A stretch of DNA of 10,290 bases from JAGOUB01 sp964640945 (GTDB taxonomy: Bacteria; Patescibacteriota; Gracilibacteria; Peribacterales; Peribacteraceae): NCBI GenBank assembly GCA_964640945.1, contig CAZXIV010000028.1:1-10290 (forward strand), in the 5' to 3' direction. The notes beneath the pieces are model-generated. The model made no database searches. It had not been told where the DNA came from and saw nothing but the letters and a program-made list of their open reading frames with translations. A program made the translations under genes and the position numbers. Shown one piece after another: positions 4,879 through 10,290 of this stretch. How positions within the stretch are numbered: the first letter of the stretch is position 1; each line of letters begins with the position of its first letter.

Positions 4879-5628
4879 TTACTCCGGCTTCGACAAATGA
4901 CGGTAAAATGATCGGTACGTTTCGAGGAAATCCTTCGTCACGCGGAAGTGATCAGTCTCTTCGTACTTGATCGGTGTGATGCCACTGGCGCCAAAGGCAT
5001 AGATGGTTGCGCCAGGGAAGCTGAGCAGAATTGGTGAGTGCGTGGCGATGATGAATTGGGCCTGCCCGCCCGCCACAAGCTCATGGAGTTTGGCTACAAA
5101 GGCTAGCTGGCGCGTGGGGGAGAGAGCGGCTTCTGGTTCGTCGAGCAGGTACATGCCTTGGTCGAAGCGGTGCTGGAAGAGCGCCATGAATGATTCGCCG
5201 TGCGAGGCTTGGTGGAGAGATTTCCCGCCGTACGGATCGTAGGCTTCGCCGCCGCCCGGCCCCTCGCGCAGCTCGTCGATATGTGAGGCAAAATTGAAAA
5301 AACTTTCGGCGCGCAGAAAGAATCCATGCGTGACCTGCTTCTTCCAAGCGAGGCGGATGTGACCGGCGAGTGATGATTCGGTGGGCTTGTAGTCGTAGAT
5401 GTTATTGCGACTGCCACCGGCCGGATGAAAGCCGCAGTTCACAGCAATTGCTTCGAGTAGTGTTGATTTACCGCTCCCGTTCTCGCCTACAAAGAATGTC
5501 ACTGGCGTCGTGAATTCCAAGTGCAGTTTGGCCGGGTCCAGGGCAGGGATATCAAACGGGTGCGCAAGCGGTTGATCAGGCTGGCGCTTGAGCGTGACCT
5601 CCCGCAAGAAGGGTGATTTGATGATCAT
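4879..5628 (-). CDS. stand-alone AAA/ABC-type ATPase (COG3910-like)
   Basis: A 249-residue ABC-class ATPase with all nucleotide-binding motifs: Walker A GENGSGKST at 48-56, a short signature-like SHGES at 142-146, Walker B MYLLDEPEAALS at 159-170 with catalytic E164, and the switch histidine in ATHS (H197). No membrane segments or permease gene adjoin, so transport is unlikely. Small predicted ATPases of this kind, related to the SMC/OLD-like group, occur as single genes and in some defence systems, but no nuclease partner is joined here. The start ATG at 5628 follows TACAAT by 7 bases; the in-frame ATG at 5706 would put 26 extra residues inside the divergent gene. It is divergent from the YdeI-like gene with only 36 bases between start codons. 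Confidence 0.9.
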   Translation of the reverse strand: MIIKSPFLREVTLKRQPDQPLAHPFDIPALDPAKLHLEFTTPVTFFVGENGSGKSTLLEAIAVNCGFHPAGGSRNNIYDYKPTESSLAGHIRLAWKKQVTHGFFLRAESFFNFASHIDELREGPGGGEAYDPYGGKSLHQASHGESFMALFQHRFDQGMYLLDEPEAALSPTRQLAFVAKLHELVAGGQAQFIIATHSPILLSFPGATIYAFGASGITPIKYEETDHFRVTKDFLETYRSFYRHLSKPE

Positions 5629-5635
5629 CAGACTG

Positions 5636-5641
5636 ATTGTA
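5636..5641 (-). promoter_or_regulatory. -10 box of leaderless ATPase gene
   Basis: On the minus strand TACAAT (5641-5636) ends 7 bases before ATG 5628. Its expected -35 region runs through the -10 box of the divergent gene. Confidence 0.5.
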
Positions 5642-5652
5642 CGCGCCTGCCG

Positions 5653-5658
5653 TATACT
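5653..5658 (+). promoter_or_regulatory. -10 box of leaderless YdeI-like gene
   Basis: TATACT (5653-5658) ends 6 bases before ATG 5665. Its expected -35 region (about 5630-5635) falls on the start site of the divergent ATPase transcript; no clear -35 match is visible. Confidence 0.55.
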
Positions 5659-5664
5659 CGGTGT

Positions 5665-6237
5665 ATGCCCGCTGAGTATCCCATCCTCGCTTTCGTTACC
5701 CCGCAAAAGTGGGAAACTTGGCTACAGGCGAATCACGCCAAGGCCGATGGTCTGCGCTTACAGCTCTTTAAGAAAGACTCCGGAAAAAAGAGTATCACCT
5801 ATGCCCAAGCGCTTGATGAGGCGCTGTGTTACGGCTGGATCGACGGCCAGAAGCGCAGTCTCGACGCCGAGTCGTGGGTCCAGATTTTTACACCTAGGCG
5901 CGCGCGGAGCATCTGGTCGAAGCGGAACCAGGAGCACGTCGCCCGCTTAATCGCGGAGAAGCGTATGCAGCCCGCCGGACAGGCCGCCATTAATGCCGCC
6001 AAGAAGGACGGCCGCTGGGCGAAAGCCTACGATTCGCCAAAGACGATGGTGGTGCCGGCGGATTTTTTGAAGGCGGTCAAAGCCGATAAGAAAGCGGCGG
6101 CAATGTTCGCCACGCTCAATAAGGCCAATACCTACGCCATCGCCTGGCGGCTGCAGACGGCCAAGAAGCCTGAGACCCGGGCGAAGCGTTTCGCTCTGCT
6201 GCTGGCGATGCTCCAGAAAGGCGAGAAACTTCACTAA
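5665..6237 (+). CDS. YdeI/OmpD-associated (OmdA) family protein
   Basis: A 190-residue protein matching the YdeI/OmdA pattern: N-terminal ...FVTPQKWETWLQANHAK, then the hallmark ITYAQALDEALCYGWIDGQKRSLD (about residues 43-66) and FTPRRARSIWSKRN, VARLI, MQPAGQAA with a Lys/Arg-rich middle, and a C-terminal helical region (PADFLKAVKAD... RAKRFALLLAMLQKGEK) typical of the bacteriocin-protection family. The family is cytoplasmic; some members are linked to resistance to antimicrobial peptides or envelope stress, but the molecular role is unknown. The gene ends 2 bases before the second GIY-YIG gene, so the two form an operon. Confidence 0.92.
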   Translation: MPAEYPILAFVTPQKWETWLQANHAKADGLRLQLFKKDSGKKSITYAQALDEALCYGWIDGQKRSLDAESWVQIFTPRRARSIWSKRNQEHVARLIAEKRMQPAGQAAINAAKKDGRWAKAYDSPKTMVVPADFLKAVKADKKAAAMFATLNKANTYAIAWRLQTAKKPETRAKRFALLLAMLQKGEKLH

Positions 6238-6239
6238 TC

Positions 6240-6482
6240 ATGCCGCACTTCTTCTACCTCGCCCGCTGCGCTGACGGCTCGCTCTATGCGGGCACGTGCC
6301 TCGATTTGGCCGAGCGTGAGGCCAGGCACAATGACGGCACAGGCGCCAAATATACGCGCTCGCGGTTGCCCGTGACGATCGTCTATAGCGAACCGTTCGC
6401 CACGCTCTCGCTTGTGCGCAAGCGCGAGGCTGAAGTGAAGAGCTGGTCGAAAGCGCAGAAAGAAGCGCTGCTCAGGACCTGA
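6240..6482 (+). CDS. GIY-YIG domain protein, URI/YhbQ-like (GC-rich copy)
   Basis: An 80-residue single-domain GIY-YIG protein: FYL (residues 5-7) and YAG (16-18) are the signature strands, R26 and E63 the expected catalytic residues, with HNDG, AKYT, RLPV and the KREAEVKSW helix between and after. It starts 2 bases after the stop of the YdeI-like gene and has no -10 box at the leaderless distance, so it is probably translated by coupling from the upstream message. It closely resembles the copy at 2462 in protein sequence but uses GC-rich codons like the surrounding chromosome. Substrate unknown; likely nucleic-acid processing. Confidence 0.9.
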   Translation: MPHFFYLARCADGSLYAGTCLDLAEREARHNDGTGAKYTRSRLPVTIVYSEPFATLSLVRKREAEVKSWSKAQKEALLRT

Positions 6483-6487
6483 CAAAA

Positions 6488-6525
6488 GGGACTCCTTCGG
6501 CAACCGAGGTTGCTGAGGGAGTCCC
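6488..6525. terminator. 18-bp perfect hairpin between convergent genes
   Basis: Bases 6488-6505 pair with 6508-6525 through all 18 positions (16 Watson-Crick and two G-U pairs when read on the plus strand), leaving effectively a 4-base loop around GA. On the minus strand it is followed by TTTT (6487-6484), fitting an intrinsic terminator for the hypothetical gene ending at 6601. On the plus strand no T run follows, though the stem begins only 5 bases after the GIY-YIG stop. The length and perfection exceed an ordinary terminator. Confidence 0.65.
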
Positions 6526-6567
6526 GATGGACCTGCTGTACGGATGTACGCGGGGAAGTAGTGGGGT

Positions 6568-6590
6568 CGCCTGACCGACTGAGTCAGGCG
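6568..6590. repeat. second hairpin, 8-bp perfect stem
   Basis: CGCCTGAC (6568-6575) and GTCAGGCG (6583-6590) are exact reverse complements around a 7-base loop, 10 bases past the stop of the hypothetical gene on the minus strand. No T run follows on either strand. It may protect the 3' end of that gene's mRNA or assist termination with the larger hairpin. Confidence 0.55.
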
Positions 6591-6600
6591 GAGGGATAGT

Positions 6601-6930
6601 TTAGGCGAGCGTGTCGCCGTGGGCGATGATCGCCCCTTCGAGGCTGCCAAGGTGCCATTGATTATCAGCGTCGAGCCAGATCCACTTAGTGTCGAAGTCG
6701 TTGGCCTCCGCCACCTTGTCGGTGAGCTGCCGGCTGATGGGCCGGGTGGCGATGTGGCTGGGCAGGGCACCATGGCGCTTGAACCAGCGGCTCAGGCGTT
6801 CCAACCCGGTCGGTTTCGGCGTCAGGGCGGTGGGTTGCCGGTGGCGGCGCTGCCTCCCCGTCTCGTGCGGATCGCACAGGTGGATATGGCTGGCGCCGAG
6901 GACACCGACGGGTTGAGGGGATACAGACAT
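6601..6930 (-). CDS. hypothetical protein with a Shine-Dalgarno site
   Basis: I do not recognise this 109-residue protein. It is soluble, with a basic N-terminal half (ETGRQRRHRQ, LSRWFKRHG) and a C-terminal half containing FDTKWIWLDADNQWHLGS, rich in Trp and Asp. Coding is supported by AAGGAG ending 7 bases before the ATG at 6930, the only clear Shine-Dalgarno site in the window, and by the hairpins just past its stop with a T4 tail in the right direction. An overlapping plus-strand reading of equal length (6619-6948) has no such signals. No -10 box lies at the leaderless distance, so it should have a true 5' leader reaching into the 310-base gap upstream. Confidence 0.6.
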   Translation of the reverse strand: MSVSPQPVGVLGASHIHLCDPHETGRQRRHRQPTALTPKPTGLERLSRWFKRHGALPSHIATRPISRQLTDKVAEANDFDTKWIWLDADNQWHLGSLEGAIIAHGDTLA

Positions 6931-7240
6931 GAGGACGCTCCTTCGTAACGGATATGTGACGGTTTCCCTGGGTACACGATGTACAACAGGGGAGTCTCCC
7001 GACCTCCTTCGATCGAGAGGGTCCCCGGTTGTGAATACGATGGTGAGAATGAACCAAAAACGCCCCCGTCTTGGGGAGGGAGGCGCAGAGTGCTTGGTAA
7101 CGTTTTTCGTCAGCTCAGTGCGACCGTCCCTCCGGAATGGAGAGCTTGCGGTTGGCGCACGTAAGGACGAAGGAAAGTTTCATCGCCAGGAGTTTTACCT
7201 CCCGTCAAAACGGCTGTCAAATATTTTTCGGTTTAGGTGC
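6931..7240. other. 310-base intergenic stretch, leader of the hypothetical gene
   Basis: No convincing gene is visible. On the minus strand it should hold the promoter and leader of the gene at 6930: the AAGGAG site lies at 6944-6939, a small palindrome GTACA-CGA-TGTAC at 6972-6984 could be an operator, and GGGGA/TCCCC at about 6988-7026 encloses a CCTC/GAGG stem. A weak minus-strand terminator, CCCC-AAGAC-GGGG then CG and T5 (7076-7056), could end the murA/MBL-fold transcript. No strong -35/-10 pair was found. Confidence 0.4.
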
Positions 7241-7771
7241 TTATTTGCTGAGCACTACCACTTCACGTCCCTCCTGGGGCAGGCCCTTGAGCTTGTAGTC
7301 GGGCAGCTGCTCCTTGCCGAGCGCGCCCATGGCCTTAAGAACGTCGTTGTCGAGCTTGCCGCCTTTGCCCGGGATGAGGATCAGGATCCGGGGGTCCACT
7401 TCGTCGACAAGCGCTTGCACTTTCTTAGTGTCTTCGGCGGGCACCACGAGAACCGTCACTTCTCCCAATTTTTCGATCTCGGCCTCGGACCAATCCTGGA
7501 TAGGGCCGGCGATGCAGCCCACGCGGACGTCATCGGCGAACACCACGAACGATACGTGCTGGCCTTCGGCCTGGCCAATACCCTTGATGGCAATGCCCGA
7601 GCGGTCGTACTCGCCCGGCCATGAGAGCACATCGGACGTCGGGTTCTCCTCGGGGAGAGAGGCCAGGAGTAAATCCTTCGCATCCACCACCTTGCCCGTA
7701 AAGACGGAGAGGCTGCGGGCGGCGCCCGTCAGGCGGAAACCAGAACCTGAGACAGCAGTGAAGGTGAGCAT
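7241..7771 (-). CDS. degenerate metallo-beta-lactamase-fold protein (UlaG-like)
   Basis: A 176-residue protein that follows the layout of short UlaG-type MBL-fold proteins: VLSWPGEYDRSGIAIKGI (48-65) is the hallmark WPGEY block, then VSFVVFADDVRVGCIAGPI (73-91), LGEVTVLVVPAED (102-114) and VDPRILILIPGKGG (125-138). Where active members carry metal ligands (a H-x-G-D type turn, the VP-GG turn and a P-x-H-Y strand), this one reads CIAGPI, PAED and IPGKGG, with no His at those points. It is probably not an active metallohydrolase, and a binding or structural role is likely. The start is 38 bases downstream of murA and follows TACACT by 8 bases, so it may have its own near-leaderless promoter as well as read-through from murA. 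Confidence 0.75.
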   Translation of the reverse strand: MLTFTAVSGSGFRLTGAARSLSVFTGKVVDAKDLLLASLPEENPTSDVLSWPGEYDRSGIAIKGIGQAEGQHVSFVVFADDVRVGCIAGPIQDWSEAEIEKLGEVTVLVVPAEDTKKVQALVDEVDPRILILIPGKGGKLDNDVLKAMGALGKEQLPDYKLKGLPQEGREVVVLSK

Positions 7772-7779
7772 CGGGGAGG

Positions 7780-7785
7780 AGTGTA
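7780..7785 (-). promoter_or_regulatory. possible -10 box of the MBL-fold gene
   Basis: On the minus strand TACACT (7785-7780) ends 8 bases before ATG 7771, one base further than the other leaderless genes. No -35 match is visible. Confidence 0.35.
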
Positions 7786-7809
7786 GCGGAGGCGGACCGT
7801 CGGCGCGAC

Positions 7810-9087
7810 TTAGGCCGGGGAGTTGATGATTCGCTCCATTTTAGCTCCGAGCGCCCGGAGTTTCTCATCGAAGCGGTCGTAGCCGCGCTCGATGTAGCGG
7901 ACGTCGGTGATAATGGTATCGCCCTCGGCGCAGAGCCCAGCCACCACCATCGCGGCGCCGGCGCGGATGTCGTTGCTAGAGACGATACGACCTTTGAGCT
8001 GGGTGGGACCGATGATCAGGGCTTGGTGGGCGTTGAGGATCTCGACGTGGGCGCCCATCTTCTCCAGCTCAAAGAGGTATCCCAGGCGGCCGTCGTAGAG
8101 GCGTTCGAACATGCGCGAGACGCCCTTGGACTGTGTCATGAGCACGCCTACAGGGGCTTGGAGATCGGTATGGAAGCCGGGATGGATGTTCGTGCGGACG
8201 CTCAAGGCGTTGAGCATTGAGAGCTCGCCGTCGATGAAGAGCGTTTTAGCGGGGGCGTCGTAGGTCCAGACCGCGCCGGCGTTCTTGAGGGTTTCGAGGA
8301 AGAGGAGCAGGTCCTCGCGGTCGATATCGTGCAGGCGGATCTTGCCCTTAGTGACGAGGGCGGCGACCACGAAGGTACCGGCTTCAAGGTAATCGAAGGG
8401 CACGCGGGTCGTAACGGCCGAGAGTTGTTTGCGGCCGCGGACAATGATGGTGTGTGTGCCGATGCCCTCCACCTCCGCGCCCATCGCTTTCACCATCTGA
8501 CAGACGGCTTGGACGTGTGGCTCGATGGCCGCCAGGTCGATACGCGTCTCGCCTTCTGTGAGGGCGGCGGCCATAACGGCGTTCTCGGTGGCGGTCACGG
8601 AGAACTCCGGCAGGATGACGTGTCCGGGCTGGGGCTTGCCCTGAAGATGCAGCGTCTCGCGGTTGCTCATATTGGCGACGTCCATCTGCTCAAAGGCGAC
8701 GGTGTGGGCTTCGACGCCACGCTGCCGGCTGATCACGTCGCCGCCCGGGTAGGCCATCTCGGCCACGCCGAAGCGAGCGAGCATGGGTCCCAGGAGCACG
8801 ATGGAAGCGCGGAGCTTACTGGTGTATTCCAGCGGGATCGGCTGGTACTTGAGATTGCGGGTGGAAACGCGGACGGTGGAGCCTTCGAAGCTCGTCTCGG
8901 CCCCGAGATGCTCGAGCATCTGGAGCATGATGAGCGTGTCCGAGAGGCGCGGGACGTTCTCGACGACCGTCTCGCCGTCGGCCAGTAGCGTGGCCGCCAG
9001 CATGGGCAGGGTGGCGTTCTTGGAGCCGCTGATGATCACTTCGCCTTGGAGCGGCACGCCGCCCTTGATTCGGTAACGGATGTCCAT
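7810..9087 (-). CDS. murA: UDP-N-acetylglucosamine 1-carboxyvinyltransferase MurA
   Basis: A 425-residue enzyme for the first committed step of peptidoglycan synthesis: transfer of enolpyruvate from phosphoenolpyruvate to UDP-GlcNAc, in the cytoplasm. Conserved elements are GSKNA (K23, N24), KLRAS, the catalytic loop after YPGG (114-116), GFHTDLQ with the general-base Asp at 308, DIRAG and IERGYDRFDEKLRALGA near the end. The loop residue that is Cys115 in E. coli is Asp117 here (GGD rather than GGC), and the loop is one residue longer before its conserved Arg (R123). This Cys-to-Asp change is known from Mycobacterium and Chlamydia and gives natural fosfomycin insensitivity. TAGACT lies 6 bases before the ATG, so the mRNA is probably leaderless. 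Presence of the gene implies the organism makes peptidoglycan. Confidence 0.97.
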   Translation of the reverse strand: MDIRYRIKGGVPLQGEVIISGSKNATLPMLAATLLADGETVVENVPRLSDTLIMLQMLEHLGAETSFEGSTVRVSTRNLKYQPIPLEYTSKLRASIVLLGPMLARFGVAEMAYPGGDVISRQRGVEAHTVAFEQMDVANMSNRETLHLQGKPQPGHVILPEFSVTATENAVMAAALTEGETRIDLAAIEPHVQAVCQMVKAMGAEVEGIGTHTIIVRGRKQLSAVTTRVPFDYLEAGTFVVAALVTKGKIRLHDIDREDLLLFLETLKNAGAVWTYDAPAKTLFIDGELSMLNALSVRTNIHPGFHTDLQAPVGVLMTQSKGVSRMFERLYDGRLGYLFELEKMGAHVEILNAHQALIIGPTQLKGRIVSSNDIRAGAAMVVAGLCAEGDTIITDVRYIERGYDRFDEKLRALGAKMERIINSPA

Positions 9088-9093
9088 GCCGGG

Positions 9094-9121
9094 AGTCTAC
9101 CCCATTGCCCTTGTTTGCCAA
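9094..9121 (-). promoter_or_regulatory. promoter of leaderless murA
   Basis: On the minus strand TTGGCA (9121-9116), 16-base spacer and TAGACT (9099-9094), then 6 bases to ATG 9087. The -35 box lies inside one arm of the 10-base inverted repeat 9117-9126/9209-9218. Confidence 0.65.
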
Positions 9122-9218
9122 TAGGTTGATCTATGTCCTGATGAGATTTTTTCGTCTTCGGCCGCGATCAAAAATGGTCAGGTATAGTGGCTCTAATAGC
9201 TTTATTGCACCTATTGGC
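9117..9218. repeat. 10-base inverted repeat upstream of murA
   Basis: GCCAATAGGT (9117-9126) and ACCTATTGGC (9209-9218) are exact reverse complements 82 bases apart, both in the 177-base gap between holB and murA. The first arm overlaps the murA -35 box. It could be paired operator half-sites or the ends of a small element; the rest of the gap shows no gene. Confidence 0.45.
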
Positions 9219-9264
9219 TGGTGTCAGGATTTTTTCGCCAGTTCTCGTCTGTTTCAGAACCGTT

Positions 9265-10236
9265 TTAGCGGCCAGCGGCGAGTGCGAAACGCGTGCAGAG
9301 GAGGCCCCGGTGAGTGTTGGTTTCGAGGTCTTTGGCGAAGGCTAATAGGGCCGGCGTCAGGCGCGCCCGATCGGCGGCGGAGGTCTCACGCAGAGCGAGG
9401 AAGAGGTGGCGAAGGAGGGTCTCCCCGGCGGGACCGCGCTTGGCCAGCGGCTCGAGGGTCTTCAAGCGGGCGGTCAACTTGGGTTCGGCGTAAAAGGCGC
9501 GGGCGGTGGTGTGCAGCCCGTGCTCTGCGCGGCGGGCATCGGGGTCGGCCAGGAGAGTCTTCACGATCCCGGGTGCGCCCTGGGCCAAATGCAGGAGGAA
9601 GCCATGCTCTTCTTCCGGCTCTCCCTTGAGTAACGGCAGGAGTTCTCGGTGCGGCAACGGCGAGAAGTGCAGCACGCGGCAGCGTGAGATGACAGTCGGG
9701 AGCAGGCTTTCGAACTGCTGGGTGGTGAGGATGAAGATGCGGCCGGGTGGCGGTTCTTCGAGAATCTTGAGGAGGGCGTTTGAGGCTTCATCCTGCATGC
9801 GTTCGACCGAGCGAATCAGGCAGAAGCGCTTACCGCCGCTACCCGTGCTGTGCAGGCGCTCCTGGATGGCCCGGACGTCATCGATGCTGATGGTGTCGGT
9901 CTTCATCGGTGGCTCGCGCTTGGCGCGGTGCTCCTGGGGGACGTTTGAGGTTTTGGAGATGATGTTCCAGTCGTCGCAGATTTCATCCATCCAGAGCTGG
10001 TCGAGCACGAGCAGGTCGGGGTGGATGAGGCGGTCGAGCTGTCGGAGCGCGTCTTGAGTGGCTGCCGGTTCAAGCCCGGCGGTGATCACCCGGCGTGCGA
10101 ACCAGTGCGCGATGGTAAATTTGCCCACGTGCCGGGGGCCGGCGAAGAGGTAGGCGTGCGCGAGGTTATTGGCAGCGAGATCTGCCTCCAACGACGCCAG
10201 GGCGTGGCGGTGTCCAATGATGGCGTGTGGAGCCAT
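9265..10236 (-). CDS. holB: DNA polymerase III clamp-loader delta' subunit
   Basis: A 323-residue AAA+ protein of the delta' type, part of the clamp loader that opens and places the beta sliding clamp. Features in order: IIGHRHALASLEADL and LAHAYLFAGPRHVGKFT at 26-41 with an intact Walker A, the HPDLLVLD block (72-79), ISIDDVRAIQERL (116-128), the diagnostic DEASNALLKILEEPP (149-163), and the SRC motif (184-186), where the Arg acts in trans on the neighbouring ATPase. The C-terminal third is the helical collar. The zinc-binding Cys cluster seen in many clamp-loader subunits is absent, and residues 80-115 form a longer insert than usual. Length is close to E. coli delta' (334). ATG 10236 lies 6 bases after TAGGCT. 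Confidence 0.9.
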   Translation of the reverse strand: MAPHAIIGHRHALASLEADLAANNLAHAYLFAGPRHVGKFTIAHWFARRVITAGLEPAATQDALRQLDRLIHPDLLVLDQLWMDEICDDWNIISKTSNVPQEHRAKREPPMKTDTISIDDVRAIQERLHSTGSGGKRFCLIRSVERMQDEASNALLKILEEPPPGRIFILTTQQFESLLPTVISRCRVLHFSPLPHRELLPLLKGEPEEEHGFLLHLAQGAPGIVKTLLADPDARRAEHGLHTTARAFYAEPKLTARLKTLEPLAKRGPAGETLLRHLFLALRETSAADRARLTPALLAFAKDLETNTHRGLLCTRFALAAGR

Positions 10237-10242
10237 GTTCCC

Positions 10243-10248
10243 AGCCTA
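10243..10248 (-). promoter_or_regulatory. -10 box of leaderless holB
   Basis: On the minus strand TAGGCT (10248-10243) ends 6 bases before ATG 10236. The expected -35 region near 10266-10271 shows no good match. Confidence 0.45.
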
Positions 10249-10290
10249 TCACTCGTAGGACTGACACTCGACCGGTTTCGGCGCGCAACT

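Noticed and set aside
4288..5628. ATPase plus DUF4256 as a novel defence operon
   Set aside because: No nuclease or other effector domain adjoins, and the DUF4256 gene has its own leaderless -10 box and is common as a stand-alone gene.
6619..6948. 109-residue plus-strand reading frame overlapping the hypothetical gene
   Set aside because: The minus-strand gene has AAGGAG at the right distance and a downstream terminator; the plus-strand reading has no start signal and a composition typical of an antisense frame.
6929..7624. 231-residue plus-strand reading frame
   Set aside because: Half of it is antisense to the MBL-fold gene, which has clear family motifs, and the other half spans an intergenic stretch with no similarity I recognise and no start signals.
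8329..8988. 219-residue plus-strand reading frame
   Set aside because: It is a shadow of murA; the murA reading has full-length conserved motifs.
1..10290. CRISPR array, insertion sequence or integrase
   Set aside because: No regularly spaced direct repeats, no transposase or recombinase motifs, and no duplicated tRNA end were seen on either strand.

Overview
The window looks like chromosomal DNA of a bacterium with a fairly GC-rich genome. Housekeeping genes are present (ribosomal proteins S6 and S18, MurA, the clamp-loader delta' subunit, a tRNA-Arg). TGA and TAA both act as ordinary stops, so the genetic code looks standard. The gene mix resembles Candidate Phyla Radiation genomes, possibly the Peregrinibacteria/Peribacteria side: S6 directly next to S18 without ssb, small single genes, a degenerate metallo-beta-lactamase-fold protein, and near absence of Shine-Dalgarno sites. 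That placement is an inference from gene style, not a demonstrated assignment.

Layout, left to right. Positions 1-230 are non-coding with a 12-bp-arm inverted repeat. The rpsF-rpsR operon follows on the minus strand (1120 to 279), with a good promoter, a hairpin leader and a textbook terminator. Next, also on the minus strand, is a cysteine-rich predicted lipoprotein (about 2194 to 1211), divergent from a plus-strand tRNA-Arg(CCU) at 2218-2292. Positions 2293-4287 form a more AT-rich block of plus-strand single genes: a GIY-YIG nuclease, a P-loop kinase, a Xre-type regulator and a cupin. Then come minus-strand DUF4256 and AAA/ABC-type ATPase genes, and plus-strand YdeI-like and second GIY-YIG genes. 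A convergent hypothetical gene (6930 to 6601) is followed by a 310-bp gap. The right end is minus-strand: murA, then a degenerate MBL-fold gene downstream of it, and the holB-type delta' gene upstream of it.

The strongest pattern is in gene starts. Nine genes have a TANNNT -10 hexamer ending 6 or 7 bases before the ATG, so transcription should begin at or next to the start codon (leaderless mRNA). A tenth shows the same geometry with an in-frame ATC codon in place of ATG, and that start gives the lipoprotein a complete signal peptide. Only the hypothetical gene at 6930 has a clear Shine-Dalgarno site. Other points of interest are a palindromic -10 octamer shared by two divergent transcripts, two divergent leaderless genes with overlapping polymerase sites, a MurA with the catalytic loop cysteine replaced by aspartate, a 34-residue Cys-pair repeat in the lipoprotein, and an 18-bp hairpin near 6.5 kb. 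I see no CRISPR array, no transposase, and no recognisable multi-gene defence system.
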